Positions 32,408-44,055 of a DNA stretch of 64,000 bases are shown piece after piece (position 1 is the first letter of the stretch; the number at the start of each line of letters is the position of its first letter). This DNA is from Adiantum capillus-veneris (taxonomy: Eukaryota > Streptophyta > Polypodiopsida > Polypodiales > Pteridaceae), in NCBI GenBank assembly GCA_014529385.2, contig CM043947.1:121346891-121410890 (forward strand), read 5' to 3'. The notes under the pieces are model-generated. The model saw nothing but the letters and a program-made list of their open reading frames with translations. It was not told the origin of the DNA and ran no database searches. Made by a program: the position numbers and the translations under genes.

Positions 32408-34193
32408 TATTTATAGGTTGGAGAACCCTCATTAAGATTATTGGAAATCCTAATTTACAAGCTAACAAATCAGGATTATGATTTTTTTGAATATCAAAAC
32501 ATTGCGGGCCTTCTTTGTCTTCTTGAGTCATGGATGTGGGCTCAAAAGAGAGCATTATTGATGGTAGATAAGGTGAAAGTAAAGTTTAAAGTAAGGAGAG
32601 AGAGAGAGAGTTACTTTGTACATGTCTTGAGGTGAGGTGTCTTTTATGGTTAGGTCAATACTATTTTGTGTTAGTATGTTAGTGGTTAGTGTTAGTAATC
32701 ACTAGAAAGTTAATGAAATATTTACAATGGGTAGAATGGGGTGGATGGTTGAATGAAGTGAGAAAATCCTTGTGATGGTGAAGCTTGAAGAAGTTTTGGA
32801 CTTACTTGTGTAGGTTCTCAAAATGACTATCAATCTTCTTCTTCGTCTTCCCTTCTTTACGCCACCGCCGCCAAGGTTGATTATCGTGATGAAAATGGTA
32901 ATTCCGTTGATGAGATCTCTTGATTTGCAGAGGTTAAGCATGGTACACATGCTGAATTTATGTATATATATAAGGAGTAAGATGGAACTGTACTTTGGAG
33001 ATAATAGAGAGAGGCATAGAGATGGTGTACGTACATGGAGAGCTCATATGAGAGCTATGGAAGTAAGAGGGGAGGTTAATGGTGAAGAAGGTGAGAGAAA
33101 CCATTGAAGGTGTAGGTTTGAGTGAGGGATTGAGAGGAATGTGTGTGTGTAGAAGTGTGGAAAGAGGTGAGAGAAGACTATGGGCTACTTGTGAAAAAAG
33201 TGGGCAGACTGGGGTCCACTCAAAAAATCATAGCTCACCGTTGGTAGCTCCAAAAATCATGAAAACATTTGAGATGATTATTCAAAGCGTGGGCTACATT
33301 TTCTCTTTTGACCACCGCTCCAAATTTGGAGTGGAGATGGGTGCCAAAATTCTCACCAAAAAGCCTGTTTTTATGCATGCAAAGCCTTTTAGTGGCCCCC
33401 TCCTTTGTTGAATTTGTACAATGCATCCAAGAGTGAGCCCCTCGTTTGTCATATCATAATACAAAGCATCCAAGTTGCCCTTGACCCATGCATGGAGGAG
33501 GATTATTGGTGAATAAAGAAATATATACATGGTGGGACTAGTGTATGGACTATTCATGGATTTTAGCTCAATGAGCACATGGTGTTAGAATAATGAGTAA
33601 AAATAATAATAAAAATATGGAAGAATTATGGATATGGAAAGATATTGGAATCATATGATATGGTCCCTCTTTGTATTATTTTGGGTGAACGAGGAAAAGG
33701 TATGCAAGTAAATAATATAATAAACGTGACCAATGAGTAGGAATCAATTTTTTGTTTTCACAAGGGTGAGGGTGAAAATGTGGGAGTGATTTGTATAAAG
33801 GAAAAATATGAGGTGAGAGTATGTACATATTGGCAAAAAATATACTTATGGTGCAAGAGGATGAAAGAAGGTAAATTTAATAAAACACACACCTAGGTAT
33901 AAATATTTAAATAAATATCAAAATAATTATAAAAATCCCTATATTTAGGCCACATATATAATGAAATAATTACACACAAATGGGCCATAATATGTATTAT
34001 TTTTTTTATTTTTTTACTCAATTAGCCCAGTGACTAGCTAATTTAGGGTTTTTAAGAAGATATGGAAAAAGTACCCTAACTCACACACGCCTATATACAG
34101 TGAAACGGTAGGGATAGCCATAGTGTTTGGGTGAATTTTGTAGGGTGAGGTAGCTCACTATGATAATTTTGAATAGCCAAAAAACGGCTATCA

Positions 34194-34235
34194 TTAGCCC
34201 TCCCCCAGGATGATGGTATATTCATGTACCATCAT
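34194..34235 (-). promoter_or_regulatory. Stem-loop plus polypurine tract of C
   Basis: On the minus strand ATGATGGTA, 8-nt loop, TACCATCAT (9-bp perfect stem), then CCTGGGGGAGGGCTAA, then LTR TGATAGCC. Same layout as A and K but unrelated stem sequence. Confidence 0.8.
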
Positions 34236-34280
34236 AGAGCATCTTTTCCAAAGAGAGTGCTTCAGAGTCCTTGACGAGAT

Positions 34281-34372
34281 CTTCATTGTTTGGGCCCTCA
34301 GAATTTTGGCTAGAGTTACACTCATGCTTCATTGTTTGGGCCCTCAGAATTTTGGCTAGAGTTACACTCATG
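34281..34372. repeat. 46-bp tandem duplication at the end of C pol
   Basis: 34281-34326 and 34327-34372 are identical (starting CTTCATTGTTTGGGCCCTC). It lies at the C-terminus of the integrase frame, changing the tail. Confidence 0.92.
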
Positions 34373-35480
34373 CTTCATGTAACAATACTTACATGAGACA
34401 GCGGCCTCTTGACAGATCTTTGGTAGATCCTTTGGTAGAAGGCGACTCAAATAGGGATTCAAGCGATACCCGTTTACCTTCCTGGAGTGTTCTTTACCAT
34501 TCAAGTCCATAAGCTGATAGTAACTTGAATTGAAAGCCTTCTTGACTATGTATGGCCCTTGCCATATAGTTTCAAACTTGGCATCAAAACGATTGTCAAG
34601 TCGATTGTCATACCTTAGCACAAGCTCTCCTTCCTTGATGCCTTTGTCCTTCAGTTTCTTGTCGAGCTTTTCTTTCACTTGTGTGGCTTTCCTCTTGTAG
34701 CACTCGTAAGCTGCTTCTCTTTTCCACTCAAGCTCTACTAATGTAAGAAGTCGATCCATCCATACCTCTTGATCATCTTGTGCACCTTTTCCATGAAGCC
34801 GCATTGTTGGAATGTTAAGCTCGATAGGGTGTAAAGCCTCTTGACCATAGACCAAGTGAAATGGTGTGAACTCCGTGGCTTCCCTATATGTGGTTCGATA
34901 TGCCCACAAGGCACCATCCAAGAAGTCATCCCATAATTTTGTCTTGTTTTGCACCATCTTTCTAATGATTCCTGCAATGACACCATTAGCCTTCTCCACC
35001 AAACCATTTGATTGTGGGTAGTATGGAGTGCTATGACGATGTAGAATGTGAAGCTCTTCACAAACTTCTGTGAGTAAACCCTTCTTGAACCCTGGTCCAT
35101 TATCCAAAACAATCTCTAGAGGTGTGCCAAATCTACAACAAATATTAGTGTAGACAAACCTGCTCACTATTTTCCCATTTACCCTTGCCACACTTTGAAC
35201 CTCTACCCACCTAGTCATATAGTCCACAGCCACTAGAATGTAGAGTTTACCATTCTTTGTTCTAGGCAGAGGACCCATAGCATCAATGCCCCATTTTTCA
35301 AAGGGTCCATTTGCAAGCACTATTTGCCTCGGGCCATGCACCAACCTTCTATTTCCATTTATCTAACAATTGTGACAGCTTTTACACCAATGTTGAACAT
35401 CCACATGCAAACTTGGCCAAACATACCCCGCAAGCAAAATCTTCTTCACAGTTAATTCTTGGGCAAAATGACCACCACAT
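34322..35480 (-). pseudogene. Integrase of C
   Basis: The zinc-binding region ends CKSCHNC (about 35370) and is followed by TAG at about 35361, the only break before the core. Catalytic residues: KWGIDAMGP, LDNGPG (second Asp; an N replaces the usual [RQ]), GLVEKANGV (Glu). C-terminal: LRYDNRLDNRFDAKF, WQGPYIVKKAFNSSYYQL (GPY/F type). Then a charged tail altered by the 46-bp duplication. The frame runs to 34322 with no other stop. Confidence 0.85.
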
Positions 35481-37888
35481 GCCTCTTCATGCAAACCTTT
35501 TAGAATGGCTGGAATTTCCTCGATAGTTGGTACTCTTCTGCACACTTGATCCTTCCCTCTTTGATAGAGGGAGCCTTCTAGGAAGAGATAGAAACTTGCC
35601 TTCTTCATGAGTCTCCTTTTCTGATCTTTAGTGAAGTCTTGTGGAAACTCGCCTTCCAAAATGTAGCCAATAATGGTAGCCAATGACTGCAACCCTTGGT
35701 ATCTCGGTTGCTTGACAACTGCTGCCACCATGATGACCTGCACTTCTTTCTCAACACATGTAAATGCTTGTTGTGCAAGTAAATCGGCGTCTTCATTTTG
35801 TTTCCTCGGAATATGATATAGTTTCACTTCTTCAAACTGATTAAACATCCTACGAATGGCATGAACCTTTGTCCTTAAGCTTTCATTCTTGCATGCCCAA
35901 ATGCCTAAAATCTGTTTAACAATGAGAAGTGCATCTCCCTTTACCATGAGACGTTGTATACCTTGGCCAATGCACATCTTCAAACCATGAAGTAGTGTGT
36001 CGTATTCTGCTTCATTGTTGCTAGCTGAACCTGGTAGATTGACCTTCTCTTTCATGACCACCTCTCCACTTGGGTTGAGCAATACTAACCCTCCCCTTGC
36101 TTTTCCTATGACTCGTCTAAAAGCTCCATCAAAGAACAAGGTAAAAGCATTAGGAATACTTTTAGGTGGTGGCAATGGTAGGGTCTTTACTTCAGGCACC
36201 TTAATCACCTTCTCATGTACCCTATAAGTAAGGATCCTTGCCAATTGTGCACGCACACTATCTTCTAACTTGAAAGAGTTTTGGAACTCTTGCAATTCCA
36301 TAATCCACTTTGAGATCCTAGTGCTAAGATTCATTTGAGATGACACCCAAGGAAAAAAAATTTCTACAGTGAGAATTACAAAAGGTTTTGGTAGCAAGTA
36401 GGATCTAAACTTTCTCACCGCAAACATGAGAGAAAGCATCATGAGTTCTGCTTCTGTGTAGCGTGTCTCCAAGGTATTCATGACCCTACTAGCAAAGTAG
36501 ATGGGTCGCATCCTGGTACTGTGGGGATCTTGTTGTAGCAACACAGCACCAATTGTTTCCCTTCCAACACTAGAGCTAACAAAGAATGTGTACTCCCAAC
36601 AAGGAGGCATGAGTGTTGGTAGCTCTGAAAAAATGACTTTGATGTTACAAAAATACTCTTCAAGCTCATCAGACCATGCAAATTCTACTTGTTGTGTCAA
36701 CTTTTGCAAAGGATGAAACAACTCCGAGGCTAAGTGAATGAAGCGTGACATATACTTCACCTTCTGAATGAAAGAGATGACCTCCTTAAGACTCTTCGGT
36801 GATGGGAGCTCAATAAGAGCCTTTGCCTTTGAAGGATCCACCTCAATGCCTTTATAGGAAACCTTGTGACCGAGCAAGATCACTTCATCCTCACCTATGT
36901 GGCACTTGTCGGGGTTGAGTTGACCTCCCATGTCGTAGAGCTTCTTTAAACCTTCTTCTACCCTTTGTAGATGCAATGATTTTGAGCTATAAATGTAGAA
37001 ATCATCAATGAACACCCTAATTGACTTTCCAAAGAATGCTTGAAACACCATGTTCATGAAACGTTGGAATGTTGCAGGAGCATTTGTCAGACCAAATGGC
37101 ATGACTCTAAAAGCATAACAACCCCAAGGAGTGATAAAGGTTGTTTTCAATTGATCTTCCAATGCGATACCTATTTGAAAGTAGCCTGAGTAGCCATCAC
37201 ACATAGTGTACTTCTCATGACCAGCTTAGCCTGAGTAGCCATCACACACAGTGTACTTCTCATGACCAGCTACCTCATTTAGTATCTCATCCTGAAATGG
37301 GAGGGGAAAGTGATCTCTTTTTGTTGCCTCATTGAGTGGACGGTAATCCACACACACCCTCCACTTTTCGTTTTTCTTAGGAGTGACAACAACGGGAGAG
37401 ACCCACTCTGAATTCTCCACTGGATAAATGAAACCTGCTGCTAGAAGCTTTCTTACCTCCTTGAGTAGAGCCTGCTCCTTGATGACTCCTAGTCTTCGTA
37501 GCTTTTGAGCCTTAGGTGTGGCCTCTGGCTTCGCCTCTGGCTTCAACTCAATCTTGTGTTGAACAACATCCACTCCACGCACATCGGTGTAGTCCTTAGC
37601 AAAAATCCTAGGAAATTTCGTTAGCACACATTTGAACTCCTCTCTTTCATACTTCGTAAGTGTTGTAGATAGCATACCTTCTAGCATTCTTTCATCTTCC
37701 ACTTTTTGGTTCTCTTGGGAACCTACCTCCTCCAAACCTTGACAAGAGGTCTCTTGGTTGGTTGGCTTAAACCTTACCCCCATGACTTCGATGGAAAACT
37801 CCCTCTTCAGTAATGCTACCGCTACTTTCTTCTTCTGAAGTGTTATTGGTCCAATCTTCTTCCGTCTCACTTTGAGATGATTCTTCAT
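35481..37888 (-). pseudogene. RT, RNase H and archaeal-type RNase H of C
   Basis: RT: WVSPVVVTPKKNEKW, PLPFQDEILNEVAGHEKY, FGLTNAPATFQRFMN, RVFIDDFYIYSS (F-I-D-D). A 45-bp in-frame duplication at 37183-37272 adds a TAA inside the motif DGYSG. First RNase H: FVSSSVGRETIGAVLLQQD to VRAQLARIL, again without the first Asp. Archaeal type: FTLFFDGAFRRVIGKARGG (about 36120), NNEAEYDTLLHGLK, KGDALLIVKQILG, HIPRKQNEDADLLAQ. The integrase HHCC start (EEACGGHFAQE) follows in frame. Apart from the duplication-borne stop this is the best preserved Tat Pol in the window. Confidence 0.9.
37183..37272. repeat. 45-bp tandem duplication in C's RT
   Basis: Units at 37183-37227 and 37228-37272 (AGCCTGAGTAGCCATCACAC...), differing only at the junction and one CATAG/CACAG position. 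It repeats GHEKYT[MV]CDGYSG and creates the single TAA that splits RT. Confidence 0.93.
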
Positions 37889-38453
37889 GGAGCTCCTCTT
37901 GCCGTTGCTCCTTCATGTCAAAGACAACCTTCTTATGATTGTCGTTCCTGCAAATTAATTTTCCACACTCCCAATCCTGCAAAGCTTGCATTTTCATTAG
38001 CCATGGTCTTCCTAGGATAAATGGATAACCACTTCCCTTGGTCGACATAACGTAAAAATCCACCGCCTTCTTAATACCAAAGGCCTCTACAAAGACATTT
38101 TTACAAATGCCTACACACCTAGCCTTGCTATTGTTTGCCATCTTGACTTTAATTTCAGTTGTCTCATGGATGTGCATGCCTAGTTTTTGCATGAGTCCTT
38201 CAGTCATGATGCAAATTTGTGCACCCCCATCCAATAGACCTTTCCTAACCAATATCCCTTTTATGTAACAATCTAGCACAGGTGTAATGTCCTCATTCAT
38301 TTCAGCTTGTGCAATTTTTACAACAGGCACACTCTCTTTGACCTTTCTCCTAGTGCTAACTGCCCTTGTTAAATCCCTCCGAACTTGTGGACATAATGCA
38401 AGAAATTGAGGCCATGAGATATCAGGACCCTTACCTCTCATGTCTTCCAACAA
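37767..38453 (-). pseudogene. Protease of C
   Basis: Aspartic protease of the retropepsin type: VRKGLLDGGAQICIMTE (D-G-G triplet), KVKMANNSKARCVG flap region, PFILGRPWLMKMQ near the C-terminus. An acidic spacer with EEESSGSITEE leads to RT, with a frameshift at about 37880. It would process Gag-Pol. Confidence 0.85.
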
Positions 38454-38689
38454 GTTGTATGGAGCAATACCATGTCCAAGAGGGAAGTCTTGGAGGTTGA
38501 TACGACGTCGCGTCCTCTTGACTTCCTTGGTCTCCTTTGCCTTCTTTTCTCGTCCATGGACGTAACTCCTTCTTTCTCCTTACCTTTTCCTCGGCCACGC
38601 TTAATGCCATTTGCTTCCAAGTCAACCTCATTGGAATTTGTCACCTCTACCACATGCACATTTGGGTCTGGCAAAGGCGGAACTCCTTC

Positions 38690-39596
38690 CACTCCTCATG
38701 GAGGTGGTCTTGCTCCATTTGGCCTTTGTAGAAGCCGTGGTTGTTGACTAGTTCCTTCACCTGCATTCATCACTAGGTAGTTCAAGTTAGGTCTCCCTGG
38801 CTCCCCACGGGGCCAAGGACAATTATACATCCCATGTCCAGACTCTCCGCAATTCCAACATTGCAAGACTCTCCTAGGTCGTGGTGGATCTCGCTCTTCT
38901 GACTTCTTTGCTTGTCCCTTTGGACCTACAGCTTGTGCAAGGTGAATTGACAGGCTGCTTAAGGATTCATTTAACTTATCAATCACTTCCGCTGTTACCT
39001 CAGGAAGCTCCCTAGATGTTGATGTTTGTGACTTACCTTTGGGTTTCAGACCTTCTATTGGAACCTCTCCCTTAAGCACTTGAGTTTTCTATATTTCTCA
39101 GCAGCCTTAGTTTCAGCTGCATCAAAGGTAGCAGGTGCACCCGCTTCAACTTTTACCTTAAGGTCAGAAAAGAGTCCGGCTATGAACCTCTCCTTCTTTA
39201 GGAACTCTGCACCATCACGAGGGTTAGCAACATTTCTCACCCATACAGCCCAAAGACGTAGAAACTCTTGCTTGTACAAGTAGTAGTCATCTAAGTCTTT
39301 TTGCTTATGAGAAACAATGTCTTGCCATAGCTTTTGAGTGTTTTGGGGATCAAAGAAGTATCTCTTGAAATGATTGACAACTTTCGTGTAATTTCCTTTA
39401 ACTTCCTCAGGCAAAGAGTCAAACCAAGTGCTAGCATCTTTCCTAAGGACTACCTCAAACATTTCTACACGTTCTTGATCAGTTACTATCCTCTTGATAC
39501 GACAAGACATCTTGAAATTTGCCAAAAAAATTTTGCATCCTCTCCAAGCTCTCCAAAGAAAAGAGGATATCCAGACATTTGGCGTTGGTTCTCCAT
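38690..39596 (-). pseudogene. Gag of C
   Basis: Starts MENQRQMSGYPLFFGELGED at 39596. A frameshift at about 39525 in an A-rich run joins it to the Gag core (ANFKMSCRIKRIVTDQERVE, KDASTWFDSLPEEVKGNY, FDPQNTQKLWQDIV, FLKKERFIAGLFSDLK). A second shift near 39080 leads to the zinc knuckle CWNCGESGHGMYNC (canonical CCHC, about 38820-38861). Same layout as copy A's MAAHSYGPIF Gag. Confidence 0.82.
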
Positions 39597-40184
39597 GGAA
39601 TTGATTTCAAAGTGACGTGTTTTTGTTTTTTCTTTCTTTAAAAGATCTACACAATAATATTCTCTAAATTGCAATCTATTCTACAACAAAATAAAAAATT
39701 CACATCAAATGACCTATGATAATCAATGAGAGGTAGGATGACAGGGTTTGGTGACGCGAGAATTTCTCCTACTCTTTGGGCACCAAACATGAACACCATA
39801 CGTTGTTGAAAATGGATTTTTCTACTAATTGCAATGTTTACTCTAATGTGTGGAGTGAAATGGAAGGGGAAAACCTCTATTCCTGGGCCATTATCCATGG
39901 TCTATGCATGACCTAATTCTTAAAACAAAACAAAAATAAAGACGTCCAAACTAAGGTCTTTCCTAATAAGAGGCAAAATAAGGATTTAATGAAGCGTTTA
40001 TCTCAGCCAACCTACAAGGGCCCAAAATTCTACGAATTACTCGTTGAAATTGTAACTTAGTACTAACAATTATGAGCACATTTTGCCTTGCAATGGGAAT
40101 AAAAGGATCATACAAATTCTTGTGATTCATACAAGCTACTTGATTATGCTAAAGGTTGAGCCTACACAAAACATACACAAGCCG
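39597..40184 (-). other. 5' leader of C
   Basis: Between primer site and Gag start. No domain recognised; short frames only. Typical untranslated leader. Confidence 0.6.
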
Positions 40185-40202
40185 TCCTCCGTGGGGGCAC
40201 CA
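40185..40202 (-). other. Primer-binding site of C
   Basis: TGGTGCCCCCACGGAGGA on the minus strand, 4 nt after the 5' LTR; identical to copy A's site although their LTRs do not resemble each other. Confidence 0.75.
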
Positions 40203-40206
40203 AAAT

Positions 40207-41777
40207 TGAGGCGGTCCGGGGCGAGCAACAAGAAAGGTGACCTCTAAACACCCCTCAAGGCTCCCGTGCTGCTCAATTGGGGCTGGGGCAACCACAAGCA
40301 CAACAAAACAACAAACCCACAGCCAACAAACCCAAACAAGATAGGGGCACCACCTAGTTATGGTATGCGAACTAGGACGCAAGAGAGATTTTGGTACAAC
40401 CAAGAAGATGCACCACACAACACACACAAGCAACCTCACACCAAGACACACACAAAATGGACCAGAGAGAACTAGAGCAAAGGGAAGAGAGAGAGAGAAA
40501 AGGATCTTGCATAATACCTTATTTGTGACTTGCAAATGGAGATGGTTCGTTATGATGCTATCATAGAACTTGTACAAAAAATCACTCTATGCTTAGTGAT
40601 TGCTAAACATTGCCAAAACACACGCACACTGTCTTAGGGTGTGGGAGACCTCTCACCACAATACTCTCTTACAATGGAAACAAAATTGGCAATGAAAAAC
40701 ACCCTTTGAGTGAGGGATTGAGAGGAATGTGTGTGTGTAGAAGTGTGGAAAGAGGTGAGAGAAGACTATGGCTACTTGTGAGAAAAGTGGGCAGACTGGG
40801 GTCCACTCAAAAAATCATAGCTCACCGTTGGTAGCTCCAAAAATCATGAAAACATTTGAGATGATTATTCAAAGCGTTGGCTACATTTTCTCTTTTGATC
40901 ACCGCTCCAAATTTGGAGTGGAGATGGGTGCCAAAATTCTCACCAAAAAGCCTGTTTTTATGCGTGCAAAATCTTTTAGTGGCCCCCTCCTTTGTTGAAT
41001 TTGTACAATGCATCCAAGAGTGAGCCCCTCGTTTGTCATATCATAATACAAAGCATCCAAGTTGCCCTTGACCCATGCATGGAGGAGGATTATTGGTGAA
41101 TAAAGAAATATATACATGGTGGGACTAGTGTATGGACTATTCATGGATTTTAGCTCAATGAGCACATGGTGTTAGAATAATGAGTAAAAATAATAATAAA
41201 AATATGGAAGAATTATGGATATGGAAAGATATTGGAATCATATGATATGGTCCCTCTTTGTATTATTTTGGGTGAAAGAGGAAAAGGTATGCAAGTAAAT
41301 AATATAATAAACGTGACCAATGAGTAGGAATCAATTTTTTTTTTCACAAGGGTGAGGGTGAAAATGTGGGAGTGATTTGTAGAAAGGAAAAATATGAGGT
41401 TAGAGTATGTAGATATTGGCAAAAAATATACTTATGGTGCAAGAGGATGAAAGAAGGTAAATTTAATAAAACACACACCTAGGTATAAATATTTAAATAA
41501 ATATCAAAATAATTATAAAAATACCTATATTTAGGCCACATATATAATGAAATATTTACACACAAATGGGCCATAATATTTATTTATTTTTATTTTTTTA
41601 CTCAACTAGCCCAGTGACTAGCTAATTTAGGGTTTTTAAGAAAATATGGGAAAAGTCCCCTAACTCACACACGCCTATAGACAGTGAAATGGTAGGGATA
41701 TCCATAGTGTTTGGGTGAATTTTGTAGGGTGAGGTAGCTCACTATGATAATTTATAATAGCCGGAAAATGGCTATCA
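40207..41777 (-). repeat. 5' LTR of C with internal deletion
   Basis: 1571 bp against about 2629 bp for the 3' LTR. About 1060 bp is missing at 40704 (left partner positions 26823-33116 minus copia). Otherwise the two match closely, for example 40704-41777 with 33117-34193. Confidence 0.88.
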
Positions 41778-43520
41778 ATAGTTAGCCGATAAACCCCTAA
41801 TTGTTTCAGTCTTTGGTGTGTTTTCATTGTTGAACAATGAAATGAACAATCCTGGATATGTGCTTCTTCAAGATAACACTTGAATTCCTCAAGATTTATA
41901 CATAATCGTAGAATTTGGTCCGAGCCTAGATGATACAGTCGTCCTGCAATCAACTGGAAGTTTTTTGTTTGTCAAATTGTTTACTGTTTGGATCTGTCTT
42001 CCTTGTTATCAAATCTATCTCCAAAGGAAAGAATGCTAACATTTTCCTTAGACCATTTGGGTATCATTTCAATATTGAAAAGATAAGCATCAGGTACGTC
42101 ATCGTCTACTCCTTCAGGAGCTTTCCCATTTTGCAACCTTGAAAGATGATCCGTCCGTAGATGAGTTTTACCCTTTTTGAACACGACTGTAAAATCAAAT
42201 TCTAGCAATATAATAATCCAACGTACAATTCGTCCAGTATTGCATGGTTTATTTACTAGATGTAAAAGAGCTTCATGATCTCTGAAGAATACAAATTTGT
42301 TTGCGATCAAATAATACCAAAATTTATTTACAGCATAAATCATTCCTAACCCCTCTGTTTCAGTGGTTGTGTAGTTTTTTTCTGCACTATTTAGCTGTCT
42401 GCTCGCATAACAAACTAGGAAATCCATTGTTCCATCTCCAGGTTGAGCCAGAATACTCCCAATTGCATATGCAGATGCATCAATGTGAACATGGAATATC
42501 TTTTTCCAATCTGGTGCTTTAAGTACAGGTGCTGATACAAGGTTTTCCTTAAGCTCTTGGAATGAAGTTTCATACTCCTCAGTCCAATCGAAACTGACTA
42601 ATAAGCGATACAGAGGTTGTGCAATGATTGCATACATATATATGAATCTTCGATAATATCCGCAGTGTCCCATGAAGGATTGTACTTGTTTGGCATTAGT
42701 AGGCTTGGGCAAGTCTACTATGACTCTGATTTTGTCTAGGTCAGTGGTTATGCCATTTCTTGAAACAATATGTCCTAAGATGCGGCCTTGCCTAACCTTA
42801 AAAATGCACTTTTTTGGGTTAAGACAGATTCGATATGTTCTGCACTTCTCAAATACCTTTTGTAAATGGTCAATATGTTCTTCTTGTAGAAGAGAGTGGA
42901 AGCAAAGATCATCCATATATATTTCTCAGAATATTTTCAGATATTCTTTGAACGCATGAGTCATTAACCTTTGGAAGGTAGCTGGGACATTGGTTAAGCC
43001 AAAAGGCATAACTCTATACGCATATATTTCCCATTCTGTGGCAAACGCTATTTTGTGTTGATCCTCTATTGCACAGTGCTAGTTGGTTATACCCTGAAAA
43101 CTTATCTAGAAAGGAATAAGCCTGTTTCCCAACCATCCTCTCAAGTACATGTTCTGTGATCAGCAAGGGATAATTATCCCTTATGGTGGTTGTATTTACT
43201 TTTTTGAGGTTCACACACACACGCAGCTTTTCGTTCTTTTTGGGGACAACCACAATGGGTGACACCCAATATGTATGTTCAATTTCATAGATGAATTCAG
43301 CATCCATCAACTTGTCAATCTCCTCTTTGATTCGTTTAGAAAATGTGTCATTATATGTGTAAGGACATTGTTTGCTAGGTTTGGCATTTGATTTCAACGG
43401 AATTGTATGTTGGCATATCGATGGATCAACTCCTTTGAGGTCTTTGTAGGACCATGCAAACACATCTTTATACTTCTTGAGAAGTTGTGTTAGCAGTTCT
43501 TCTTCCTCAGGCTCTAAATC
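41778..43520 (-). pseudogene. RT, RNase H and integrase start of F
   Basis: RT: FAWSYKDLKGVDP, YWVSPIVVVPKKNEKLRVCV, LERMVGKQAYSFLDKFSGYN, a frameshift near 43060, then IYMDDLC (Y-M-D-D, about 42915). GYYRRFIYMY and the thumb follow. RNase H (about 42480-42130): HVHIDASAYAIGSILAQ, TTTETEGLGMIYAV, FFRDHEALLHL, ending HLRTDHLSRL. The DHLSRL end is typical of Athila-like and related plant Ty3/gypsy Pol; no archaeal RNase H follows. The integrase zinc region starts at 41953 (GRLYHLGSDQ, EEAHIQD) and is cut by element C at 41777. Confidence 0.8.
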
Positions 43521-44055
43521 AGTTGTTATATAGACCGCCGGCTAAGGCTTTTCACCTGGCGCAGCAAGGTCTATCCGTTTTGCATTTTTCAGCCCATCCT
43601 AAGATTCTTGGTTTATTCTTTCCCTGACTGGTGGTGTCATTATGATTTTTCTGTCCTAGATGGTGAATTTTCGATAGTGGGATGGTACATTCATGTTTCC
43701 TTTTTCTGACTCCTCCTTACCATCACTTTCTTCCTCAGTAGTCCATACCTCTCGTAACAACCTTTAGTTCTTGGTATTTCTTGGTATTTTTTTTACGCTC
43801 CATTTTGGTCCACTCTGGGTCTTTTGTTTTTTCTTGTTTTGATTGTTGAGATTTTTTTGATTTTGTTTCTGTTTTAGCCTTCCGTACCTATTTTATTTCC
43901 TCTTGCGTTCCTTCCCTTCGAACTTTTGAGAATCTTCATGATATTTGGTCTTTTACACAATCCTCTGCTTTGACAATCATTAGATAGTGAGTTTTATCTT
44001 TTATCTTGGGCATCAGGTTCTCTCTAATTTTGTTTTTTGCTCTTTTTTTTCTATA

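Larger units (their letters stand above)
26321..34193 (-). repeat. 3' LTR of C, interrupted by a copia element
   Basis: About 2629 bp once 27169-32412 is removed. On the minus strand it starts TGATAGCCG at 34193 and ends GACCGTCTCC, where the 5' LTR ends GACCGCCTCA. AT-rich section 33590-34000 and (GA)n tracts near 26600 and 32600. Matches the 5' LTR at 40207-40703 and 40704-41777. Confidence 0.85.
26321..41777 (-). mobile_element. Element C: Tat-type Ty3/gypsy element nested in F
   Basis: Flanked by a perfect 4-bp duplication ATAG (26317-26320, 41778-41781). Excising it with one ATAG rejoins F's integrase frame. Minus-strand order: 5' LTR (40207-41777), primer site, Gag, protease, RT, RNase H, archaeal RNase H, integrase, stem-loop and polypurine tract, 3' LTR (26321-34193, holding the copia insertion). 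Without copia it is about 10.2 kb. Pol has only a few breaks, so C is younger than A, F and G. Confidence 0.88.

Noticed and set aside
33235-33578. Minus-strand frames repeated at 40822-41165
   Set aside because: They are duplicated only because both lie in the LTRs of C; no start context or domain, and no reason to think they are translated.
41000-44000. Endogenous pararetrovirus
   Set aside because: Integrase, LTR tips, polypurine tract and target duplications are present; no coat-protein or movement-protein sequence was seen.
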